A stretch of 7,399 bases of DNA from Phyllobacteriaceae bacterium (GTDB lineage: Bacteria; Pseudomonadota; Alphaproteobacteria; Rhizobiales; Ancalomicrobiaceae). The notes beneath the pieces are model-generated. The model was given only the letters and a program-made list of their open reading frames with translations, did not search any database and was not told the origin of the DNA. This document shows, piece after piece, positions 1-5,429 of this stretch; positions within the stretch are counted from its first letter, which is position 1; every line of letters starts with the position of its first letter. A program made the position numbers and the translations under genes. The stretch is taken from assembly GCA_012517025.1 (NCBI GenBank), contig JAAYVT010000423.1, positions 1 to 7,399 on the forward strand. The letters run 5' to 3'.

Positions 1-552
1 CAGCACGAAGGCCTCGATCTTGCGGAAGCCCCAGGCCTGCAACGCCAGCACCAGGAACACGTCGAGCGTCGTCGCCGCGACGCCGACCACCAGCGGCAGC
101 CCGAACAACAACTGCAGCCCGATCGCCGTGCCGACCACCTCGGCGAGGTCGGTCGCCACGATCGCCCCCTCGGCGAGGAGCCACAGCGGCACCGTCGTCC
201 ACTTCGGCAGAAAGTCGCGGCAGGCCCGGGCCAGATCGCGCCCGGTGGCGACGCCGAGCCGGATCGCCAACGACTGCAACACCACCGCCATCAGGTTGGC
301 GGTGACCGCCACCCACAAGAGGGCGTAGCCGTGCCGCGACCCGGCGGCGAGCGAGGTCGCCCAGTTGCCGGGGTCCATGTACCCGACCGCCACCAGCCAG
401 CCCGGCCCGACGAAGGCGAGGAGCCGGCGCACCAACGAGCCGCCGCGCGTGGCGATGCCGCCCGCGACCTCGGCGAGCGGTCGATCCTCGAAGGGCAGCG
501 CCAGCGCCGCCACTCCGTTCGACCGAACCCCGTCGCCGCCGTTCGTCGTCAT
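1..552 (-). CDS. mntH: Nramp-family Mn2+/H+ symporter MntH (N-terminal part, runs off left edge)
   Basis: Inner-membrane, proton-coupled importer of Mn2+ and related divalent metals. Translating the minus strand gives 184 residues open to the edge, about 40% of a normal 430-460 residue MntH. Seen directly: a 45-residue cytoplasmic N-terminus, then TM1 with GPGWLVAVGYMDPGNW. The DPGN motif (D60, N63) holds the metal-ligating Asp and Asn of the family. Next come LAIRLGVATGRDLA (95-108) and the TM3 signature ATDLAEVVGTAIGLQ (133-147). The segment LDVFLVLALQAWGFRKIEAF follows and reaches the window edge. The ATG at 552-550 is preceded by a strong GAGGAGG ribosome site with an 8-nt spacer, which fixes the start. 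The longer N-terminus relative to E. coli MntH is usual in rhizobial homologues. It is divergent from arsC and probably controlled by the operator at 609-625. Family assignment is very secure; metal preference is inferred from the subfamily. Confidence 0.96.
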   Translation of the reverse strand, partial: MTTNGGDGVRSNGVAALALPFEDRPLAEVAGGIATRGGSLVRRLLAFVGPGWLVAVGYMDPGNWATSLAAGSRHGYALLWVAVTANLMAVVLQSLAIRLGVATGRDLARACRDFLPKWTTVPLWLLAEGAIVATDLAEVVGTAIGLQLLFGLPLVVGVAATTLDVFLVLALQAWGFRKIEAFVL

Positions 553-596
553 CTCTCGAGCCTCCTCGTCGGCGCGCCGCGCGCCCTCGCCGGATC

Positions 597-625
597 ATCA
601 TGCTTCAATTGCAAATAATTTGCAA
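597..625 (-). promoter_or_regulatory. Predicted sigma70-type promoter of mntH
   Basis: On the minus strand, TTGCAA (625-620; 4 of 6 to TTGACA) is followed after 17 nt by CATGAT (602-597; 4 of 6 to TATAAT). This lies in the only AT-rich patch between mntH and arsC. Transcription would start near 590 and leave a leader of about 38 nt. The -35 hexamer forms one arm of the 17-bp inverted repeat, as expected for a repressed promoter. The placement is an inference; no start site is known. Confidence 0.5.
609..625. promoter_or_regulatory. 17-bp perfect inverted repeat, candidate Mur/Fur-type manganese operator
   Basis: TTGCAAAT-A-ATTTGCAA is a perfect 8-bp inverted repeat around one central base, set in otherwise GC-rich DNA 57 bp upstream of the mntH start and overlapping its predicted -35. 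In alphaproteobacteria, mntH and sitABCD are commonly repressed by Mur, a manganese-responsive Fur homologue, or by MntR of the DtxR family. The TGCAA-rich palindrome fits a Fur/Mur-type site better, but I could not compare it with a motif matrix. It also lies 172 bp upstream of arsC, so an effect on that gene is possible but less likely. Confidence 0.65.
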
Positions 626-690
626 AAGCAAAAACCAGCCGGACGAGATCGTGGGAGCGAGATCGTCGGGGAGGGGGAGCGACGAGTGTC

Positions 691-718
691 TTGTCGCCGC
701 AGGTCGCCTCGGCTTAAG
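691..718 (+). promoter_or_regulatory. Weak candidate promoter for arsC
   Basis: TTGTCG (691-696; 4 of 6 to TTGACA) and CTTAAG (713-718; 3 of 6 to TATAAT) are 16 nt apart, about 80 nt before the arsC ATG. This is the best-placed pair in a GC-rich leader. No ArsR-like operator is evident. Low certainty. Confidence 0.22.
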
Positions 719-797
719 ACCGGGGGGGGACGGCGCGGCCGTCGCGGCGCGGCGAGTTCCCGCCCGCGCCCCGCCGATCCGCCGAGAGAGGCCAGCG

Positions 798-1157
798 ATG
801 AGCGACGTGACGATCTTCCACAATCCCGCCTGCGGCACCTCCCGCAACGTGCTGGCGCTGATCCGCGAGGCCGGCATCGAGCCGAACGTCGTGCTCTATC
901 TGAAGACCCCGCCGAGCCGCGACGAGCTCCACGCGCTGACCGCGAAGATGGGCGTGCCGGTGCGCGCCATCCTGCGCCGCAAGGGCACCCCCTACGACGA
1001 GCTCGGCCTCGGCGATCCGGGAAAGACCGACGCCGAGCTGATCGACGCGATCCTCGCCCACCCGATCCTGATCGAGCGGCCGATCGTCGTCACCCCGAAG
1101 GGAGCGCGGATCTGTCGTCCGGTCGACACCGTGCGCGAGCTCCTGCCCGACGCCTGA
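798..1157 (+). CDS. arsC: Arsenate reductase, glutaredoxin-dependent (ArsC)
   Basis: Cytoplasmic enzyme that reduces arsenate to arsenite using glutathione and glutaredoxin. The 119-residue product closely resembles plasmid R773 ArsC. It has the active-site loop HNPACGTSRN with catalytic C12, and the three arginines that bind and activate arsenate in that family at the same numbers: R60 (RAILRRKG), R94 (LIERPIV) and R107 (ARICRP). The motif HPILIERPIVVTPKGARICRP is intact. Full length, with no N-terminal extension: the ATG at 798 sits 7-8 nt after an AGAGAGG ribosome site, whereas reading from the ATG at 600 would add non-conserved residues. No arsR, arsB or acr3 is visible, so it looks like a stand-alone arsC. 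Spx and YffB proteins share the fold but lack this full arginine set, so arsenate reductase is the best call. Conferring resistance would require an exporter elsewhere. Confidence 0.95.
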   Translation: MSDVTIFHNPACGTSRNVLALIREAGIEPNVVLYLKTPPSRDELHALTAKMGVPVRAILRRKGTPYDELGLGDPGKTDAELIDAILAHPILIERPIVVTPKGARICRPVDTVRELLPDA

Positions 1158-1195
1158 TCGTCGCCGGAGCGCACCGTCTTCCCTGTTCGTCGTGC

Positions 1196-1224
1196 TTCGA
1201 AGTGGGCGGCGGACGCGGTATTCT
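1196..1224 (+). promoter_or_regulatory. Weak candidate promoter for the hydrolase gene
   Basis: TTCGAA (1196-1201; 3 of 6) and TATTCT (1219-1224; 4 of 6) are 17 nt apart, with the -10 ending 27 nt before the ATG at 1252. The 94-bp gap after arsC has no convincing terminator, so read-through from arsC is equally possible. Confidence 0.25.
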
Positions 1225-1251
1225 CGAACCCTGGCGAGCGGGGCGACGACC

Positions 1252-2199
1252 ATGACGGACAATCCCTTCACCACCGGCATCCATCAGTGGACCCATGCGG
1301 TGACCCTGCCGTGGCGGCTGTTCGGCCGGCCCTCGAACGCGGCGCTGCTCGAGGCCTTCCGCCAGCGCAACATCCTGCTCGACGCGCTGTTCTACGACGT
1401 CAAGGTGGTCCGCCACGACGAGGCGATCGAGTTGGCACCGTGGAAGGCGGGGGAGGGGGCGATCCTGATCGTGCCGCCTTCGGGTGGCGACGACCTCACC
1501 GTCTGTCCCGACCTCGACGCCTTCTTCGCCGCCGGTGGCGCGGCGATCGACACGATCGCGGTCGCCGGCGTCGGGTCCTCGGCACTCGGCACCGCCGCCT
1601 TCGGCCGCAACGTCGCCGACGCGGTCGGCCGTCCGGTCGCGGCGGTGGTCTCCGGTTACGGCCTCGCCGATCTCGTCACCGAGGCCGCCGGCGGTTTCGC
1701 CTGGGCCGCCGGCCTCGACGGGCTCTATCGGCTGTGGGGACGGCTCGACCATTCCCTCGACTGGATCCGCGCGCTCGAGGCCGAGACCCGCGGCGAAAAG
1801 CCGGAGCACACCCACCGCGACACCGAGACGCTCACCGCCCTGCTCGCCGACCCGCGCCTGGAGATTTCGCTCCTGACCGGTCACTCCAAGGGCAATCTGG
1901 TGATCGCCGACGCCCTGCACGCCCTGCAACGGCAGGACCGCGCCCGCTCGGACGCGCTCGGCGCGAAGCTGCGCGTCGTCTGCTTCTCCGCTCGGGTGAA
2001 GTTGCCCCGCGTGGTCGCTCGGGTCACCGAGGTGGTCGGCCGATGGGACATGATCGGCGACTTCGCCATGCGCCGCCGCGCTCCGCCGGCGATCGTGCCG
2101 GACGCCTGGCACCACACCAACACCGACTTCGTCGGCCACGTGCCGGTGACCAAGATCTTGAAGAAGATCCTCGCCGAGGATGCCCCTTCAGCCCCGTGA
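1252..2199 (+). CDS. Alpha/beta-hydrolase (lipase/esterase-like) protein of unknown substrate
   Basis: A 315-residue protein with no signal peptide, so probably cytoplasmic. The key feature is a nucleophile elbow, LLTGHSKGNLVIADALH, with candidate catalytic S212 in G-H-S-K-G (210-214) after a hydrophobic strand. This is the GxSxG layout of lipases and esterases. Plausible partners downstream are an Asp in VVGRWDMIGD (D266 or D270) and a His in WHHTNTDFVGHVPV (H287, H288 or H296); these assignments are inferred. The first half has a Rossmann-like strand TIAVAGVGSSALG (101-113) and an aromatic stretch around 149-171 that could form a lid. The ATG at 1252 is preferred because the upstream extension is arginine-rich and overlaps the candidate promoter; its ribosome site is weak. 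I do not recognise a named family. Its 3' end overlaps the convergent regulator gene by 12 bp. It could be a lipase-3-like hydrolase or a non-enzymatic relative. Confidence 0.8.
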   Translation: MTDNPFTTGIHQWTHAVTLPWRLFGRPSNAALLEAFRQRNILLDALFYDVKVVRHDEAIELAPWKAGEGAILIVPPSGGDDLTVCPDLDAFFAAGGAAIDTIAVAGVGSSALGTAAFGRNVADAVGRPVAAVVSGYGLADLVTEAAGGFAWAAGLDGLYRLWGRLDHSLDWIRALEAETRGEKPEHTHRDTETLTALLADPRLEISLLTGHSKGNLVIADALHALQRQDRARSDALGAKLRVVCFSARVKLPRVVARVTEVVGRWDMIGDFAMRRRAPPAIVPDAWHHTNTDFVGHVPVTKILKKILAEDAPSAP

Positions 2200-3189
2200 A
2201 CCGAGCCGGAGGCCCGGCGCCGGGCGCTCCGCCAACACCTCGCGGCGGAACCGGTAGAGGCTCGCCGGCCGCCCGCCGGTGACCAGAGAGGTCTCGCCGG
2301 TCGCCTCGACCAGCGCGGCGTGCTCGACCAGCCGGCGGAAGTTCTGTTTGTGCAGATGCCGGCCGGAGATCGCCTCGACGGTCTTCTGCAGCTCGGTCAA
2401 GGTGAAGCTCTCCGGCAAGAGCTCGAACACCACCGGCCGATACTTGAGCTTGGCTCTGAGCCGCGAGATCGCCGTCGCCAGGATGCGGCGGTGGTCGAAG
2501 CTCATCGCCCGCCCGAGCGACGCCGCCTCGGGCGTCGGGCAGGCCCGCCCGTCGCGTCGCGCCTCGGCGACCAACCCGGCCTCGTAGAGCGTCTCGTAGC
2601 GCTCCAACACCTTCTCCTCGTCCCACGGACGGCCGTCTTCACCGAAATAGAGCCGCACCCGCTCGGCCCGCCCGAGCGCCCGGCCGAGCTCGCGGTGCTC
2701 CGGCGCCTCGGCCCGCCATGCCCGCATCGCCGGCAAAATCGCCTCGTCGAGCACCGACGGCCTCCCGCCGCGCCAGTCCTCCCACGGGAAATAGTCGTAC
2801 CACGGCCGGAACCCCGAGCCGGTCGCGGTCAACGCCCGCCCCGCCGGCCCCTCGGCGCCGCCTTCGAGCCGGGTCAGCGCCAGATAGCCGATCGACACGA
2901 CGTGCGCTCCGGTGTCGCCGGCCCGCGCCAACCGGCCGCGATCGCCGAAGGTGTAGAGCTGCTCGACGTGACCGAGCCTGAGCGCCGTCAGCGCCTCCAC
3001 CCACGCCCGCAGGCCGAGTTCCAAGGTGCGGTGGCGCAGTGGATCGAACGGGCCGGAGGGCAGGGCGTCGGCGCCGGCCCGGTCCGAGCCTTCCGCCCGG
3101 CGCACCGTCAGCACCGCCGGTTCCTCGTCGACGATCGCCACGATCGCGGCGTTGAGCCCGATCTCGATGCCGCCGACCGCTTCGCTCAT
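2188..3189 (-). CDS. nadQ: Nudix-related transcriptional regulator of NAD metabolism (NadQ/NrtR-like)
   Basis: A 333-residue two-part protein. Residues 8-110 resemble a Nudix fold, but the Nudix box is degenerate: where a hydrolase has REUXEE, this has RAWVEA (61-66), so catalysis is unlikely and ligand sensing is expected. Residues 251-326 form the winged-helix DNA-binding region of Nudix regulators, with the hallmark stretches PVVFELLPESFTLTELQ (252-268), HKQNFRRLVEH (280-290) and GGRPASLYRFRREVL (305-319). In alphaproteobacteria this architecture and length correspond to the NAD regulator called NadQ, inferred in the literature by comparative genomics to repress nadABC; NrtR is the better-studied relative. 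No nad gene lies in this window, so targets are elsewhere. Its ATG overlaps the stop of the upstream phosphatase gene (ATGA, 3186-3189) and has only a weak ribosome site, which suggests coupled translation. Domain call is strong; the exact name is from memory of the family. Confidence 0.85.
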   Translation of the reverse strand: MSEAVGGIEIGLNAAIVAIVDEEPAVLTVRRAEGSDRAGADALPSGPFDPLRHRTLELGLRAWVEALTALRLGHVEQLYTFGDRGRLARAGDTGAHVVSIGYLALTRLEGGAEGPAGRALTATGSGFRPWYDYFPWEDWRGGRPSVLDEAILPAMRAWRAEAPEHRELGRALGRAERVRLYFGEDGRPWDEEKVLERYETLYEAGLVAEARRDGRACPTPEAASLGRAMSFDHRRILATAISRLRAKLKYRPVVFELLPESFTLTELQKTVEAISGRHLHKQNFRRLVEHAALVEATGETSLVTGGRPASLYRFRREVLAERPAPGLRLGSRG

Positions 3190-3710
3190 GCGGCGCCCCG
3201 CTCGATCGCCAACACGAAGGGCTCACCCTCGTAGGCGTCGCGGCCGCGTCCGATCGCCTCGATCGCCGCCACCATCCGCCCCTCCCGGCCCATCAGCGCG
3301 TCGGCGATGCGGACGATGCGCAGATTGGGGGTGGCCGACGGCGACTTCCGGCGCAGCTCGTGGGCGATGTCGGCCTCGTCGCGCTCCGGCATCAGCCGGC
3401 AGGCGGTGACGAAGGCACCGGCGGTCGAGCGCGAGATGCCGGCCCAACAATGCACCACCATCGGGTGGGCGCCGTCCCAGCCGTCGACGAAGTCGAACAG
3501 CCGCAGGATCTCCGCCTCGCCGACCGGGATCAGCCCGGCGGTCGGCTCGACGATGTCGTTGAAGCCGAGGAAGAGATGGTTCGCCGCCGGGATCGAGGCG
3601 GGGCGGACGACCGGCGTGCCGGCGTTGATCAGCGTCGCCACGTGGCTCGCCCCGCTCGTCGCCACCGTGTCGCCGAGACGGGCGAGAGAACAGACGTGGA
3701 GATGGGGCAT
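3186..3710 (-). CDS. Protein tyrosine phosphatase-like protein (CX5R active site)
   Basis: A small cytoplasmic cysteine-based phosphatase of 174 residues. The P-loop VVHCWAGISRSTAGAF (85-100) contains H87, nucleophile C88, five residues, R94 and S95: the complete HCX5RS signature of protein tyrosine and dual-specificity phosphatases. The acid may be D52 in LGFNDI, by analogy with dual-specificity-type enzymes (inferred). It resembles the short 'predicted protein tyrosine phosphatases' common in alphaproteobacteria, whose substrates are unknown. The start at 3710 is chosen over the ATG at 3794 because MPHLHVCSLARL begins the folded core and GGGAG lies 6-7 nt upstream; the longer form would overlap the preceding gene. 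It is translationally coupled to the NAD regulator by a 4-bp overlap. The 80-bp gap upstream contains only a weak promoter-like pair (TTCGCG, 17 nt, CATGAT). The substrate could be a phosphoprotein or a small phosphorylated metabolite. Confidence 0.88.
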   Translation of the reverse strand: MPHLHVCSLARLGDTVATSGASHVATLINAGTPVVRPASIPAANHLFLGFNDIVEPTAGLIPVGEAEILRLFDFVDGWDGAHPMVVHCWAGISRSTAGAFVTACRLMPERDEADIAHELRRKSPSATPNLRIVRIADALMGREGRMVAAIEAIGRGRDAYEGEPFVLAIERGAA

Positions 3711-3790
3711 CGGACACTCCCGGAGATCGAATCGACGGCTCGACCATGCGGGCCGATCATGACGTTTCGCCGACGTGTCGCGAAGTCCCT

Positions 3791-4405
3791 TCAAGCGAGA
3801 GGGCGCAACAGACGGTCGAGATCGGCGAAGCGGGCGAGAAACCGCGCCTGCGCCTCGGCGATCGGCCAGGGGACGAGGCCGAGCCGCGCGGGGAAGCCCT
3901 TCGGCCGGCCGAACAGGTGCCCGGCCTCCTCCGCCGAGAAACCGGCGAGCTCCACTGCCTCGAAATAGGCGGAGACGTGGTCGGCGCGCTTGGTCAGCGT
4001 CTTCACCTCCGCCGGCACCGTCGCCGGCAGGCCGAAGCGCAGGTGGATCGCTTGTTCGAGCCGATGCTCGACCGTCTTGTAGCCGCCGCCGACCACCGCC
4101 TTGAACGGCGAGATCATGTCGCCGATGACGTATTCCGGCGCGTCGTGCAGCAGCACCGTCATCCGGTACTTCGGCGGAAGCCCCGGCTCCAGCCGCAGCG
4201 CCAGCTCCTCCACCAGCACCGAGTGCTGCGCCACCGAGAAGGCGTGATCGCCGAACGTCTGGCCGTTCCAGCGGGCGACGCGGGCGAGGCCGTGGGCGAT
4301 GTCGTCGATCTCGACGTCGAGCGGCGACGGGTCGAGCAGATCGAGCCGGCGGCCGGAGAGCATGCGCTGCCAGGCGCGCGGCGGAGCGGGAGGACGAGGA
4401 GGCAT
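3791..4405 (-). CDS. HD-domain phosphohydrolase, YfbR-like 5'-nucleotidase family
   Basis: A 204-residue metal-dependent HD-superfamily protein. The family's metal and substrate residues are all visible: R45-W46 (ARVARWNG), H61 in VAQHS, H87-D88 and E91 in LLHDAPE, and D142 in KRADHVSAYFE. YfbR of E. coli hydrolyses deoxyribonucleoside 5'-monophosphates with a comparable R/H/HD/E/D set, so a dNMP or NMP phosphatase role is the natural inference; I cannot show specificity. The length is near the YfbR norm with a short proline-rich N-terminus. The ATG at 4405 is kept because WQRMLSGRRLDLLDPSPLD (12-30) seems to belong to the conserved domain, although no clear ribosome site precedes it. It follows ygfZ by 68 bp and precedes the phosphatase gene by 80 bp, all on the same strand. 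An exact 10-bp direct repeat lies just upstream (4426-4455). Confidence 0.88.
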   Translation of the reverse strand: MPPRPPAPPRAWQRMLSGRRLDLLDPSPLDVEIDDIAHGLARVARWNGQTFGDHAFSVAQHSVLVEELALRLEPGLPPKYRMTVLLHDAPEYVIGDMISPFKAVVGGGYKTVEHRLEQAIHLRFGLPATVPAEVKTLTKRADHVSAYFEAVELAGFSAEEAGHLFGRPKGFPARLGLVPWPIAEAQARFLARFADLDRLLRPLA

Positions 4406-4425
4406 CGGCGTCTCGAGCGAAAGGT

Positions 4426-4455
4426 TCGCCGATCCTTAGACCGCGTCGCCGATCC
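4426..4455. repeat. Two exact 10-bp direct repeats with 20-bp period
   Basis: TCGCCGATCC occurs at 4426-4435 and again at 4446-4455, so the second copy starts exactly 20 bp after the first. Both lie in the 68-bp gap between ygfZ and the HD-domain gene, 21 and 41 bp upstream of the latter's ATG. Two helical turns apart would suit a pair of factor-binding half-sites, but chance duplication in GC-rich DNA is possible. Confidence 0.45.
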
Positions 4456-4473
4456 CGCCAAGTCCGCGCCGCG

Positions 4474-5352
4474 TCACTCCGCGGTCTCCTTCGGCCAATC
4501 GAAATGCGCGAAGGCGGGAAGCTCCAGCGTCAGCGTCACCCCGCCGGCTTCGATCGCGTCGCCCGAATCGAGCGCCTCCTTGGCGCGGTCGAGCCGGACC
4601 AGCGCCAACGCGGTGGCGTCGTGGGCGGAGCCGAGCGTGCCCAGCACCTTGTCGCCGCAGGTGATCTCGGTGCCGGCGTCGGGCCACGCCGGCCGCGCCT
4701 CGCGGGCGTGCGCCAGGATGGTGCGCCGCCGCGCCGTGCCACGATGCTTCATCCGCGACACCACTTCTTGGCCGACGAAGCAGCCCTTCTTGAAGTCGAC
4801 GCCGGAGAGGTCGTCCATGTCGACGTCGTGCGGGAAGACGTCGCCGAGGGCGAAGTCGAGCCCGCTCTCCGGCACGCCGGCGGCGATGCGCAGAGCGTGC
4901 CAGTCCGACGGCGAAGCGTTCGGGGCGATCGCGTCGGCGAGCGCGGTCGGCACCAGGAGGTGCGTGCCGAGGGCGGCGACGCGCGGATCGACGAAGGCGG
5001 TCGCCCCGGCGATCGCCGGCGCCTCTCCACCGAAGGCGAGGAACACCGCGACGTCGGCGGAGAGATCGACGATCGTCACCTTGGCGCGCAGCTTGTAGAG
5101 ACCGAGCCGCTTGACGAAGTCGGCGACCTTCGCCCGATCGATCTCGATCAGGTAACCGTCGGAGCCGGGGGTGATCAGGAAGTCGAACAGCACCTTGCCC
5201 TGCGGGCTCAGCAGCGCCCCGAGCCGGGCCTCGCCCGCCTCCAGCGTCTTCACCGTCGAGGTGATCACCCCGTTGAGGAAGCTCGCCGCCTCCTCGCCGC
5301 CGACCGCCACCACGCCGCGATCGGTCCGTCGCGCGATCCGAGTGTCGCTCAT
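4474..5352 (-). CDS. ygfZ: YgfZ/GcvT-like folate-binding Fe-S cluster maintenance protein
   Basis: A 292-residue cytoplasmic protein of the COG0354 group, a tetrahydrofolate-binding relative of glycine cleavage T-protein that supports the assembly or repair of certain Fe-S enzymes. The diagnostic motif KGCFVGQEVVSRMKHRG (189-205) is complete, including the conserved cysteine C191 that is required for function in E. coli YgfZ. Other family marks are SFLNGVITSTVK (24-35) near the N-terminus, LLSPQGKVLFDFLI (47-60), and the preceding DVFPHDVDMDDL (171-182). The length is close to the family norm. The ATG at 5352 is supported by GAGG five nt upstream; a longer frame to 5607 would run through the preceding gene and is rejected. 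It is 77 bp downstream of the exported-protein gene and 68 bp upstream of the HD gene. It is not the aminomethyltransferase GcvT itself, since gcvH and gcvP are absent and the protein is shorter. Confidence 0.92.
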   Translation of the reverse strand: MSDTRIARRTDRGVVAVGGEEAASFLNGVITSTVKTLEAGEARLGALLSPQGKVLFDFLITPGSDGYLIEIDRAKVADFVKRLGLYKLRAKVTIVDLSADVAVFLAFGGEAPAIAGATAFVDPRVAALGTHLLVPTALADAIAPNASPSDWHALRIAAGVPESGLDFALGDVFPHDVDMDDLSGVDFKKGCFVGQEVVSRMKHRGTARRRTILAHAREARPAWPDAGTEITCGDKVLGTLGSAHDATALALVRLDRAKEALDSGDAIEAGGVTLTLELPAFAHFDWPKETAE

Positions 5353-5429
5353 CTCGTCCTCGTGTCTCTTTCCCGCCAGCATCGCCCCGTCGCGCCGCGA
5401 TGGCGAGGGCAAAACACCGGCAGGCCCGC

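Noticed and set aside
365..1255. Long plus-strand open frame of 296 residues across mntH, the intergenic region and arsC
   Set aside because: Arginine- and proline-rich shadow frame typical of high-GC DNA. It covers two well-identified genes and the operator region.
1090..2139. 349-residue minus-strand open frame opposite the hydrolase
   Set aside because: Glycine/arginine-rich shadow with no recognisable motif. The plus frame has a nucleophile elbow and a plausible folded composition.
3746..5098. 450-residue plus-strand open frame opposite the HD and ygfZ genes
   Set aside because: Antisense shadow with low-complexity R/A/P-rich composition; the minus strand holds two proteins with complete family motifs.
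5374..5405. Imperfect hairpin (CGCCAGCATCGC ... GCGATGGCG) between the exported-protein gene and ygfZ, considered as a terminator
   Set aside because: The stem contains a bulge and no T-run follows on the minus strand, so a rho-independent terminator is not supported.
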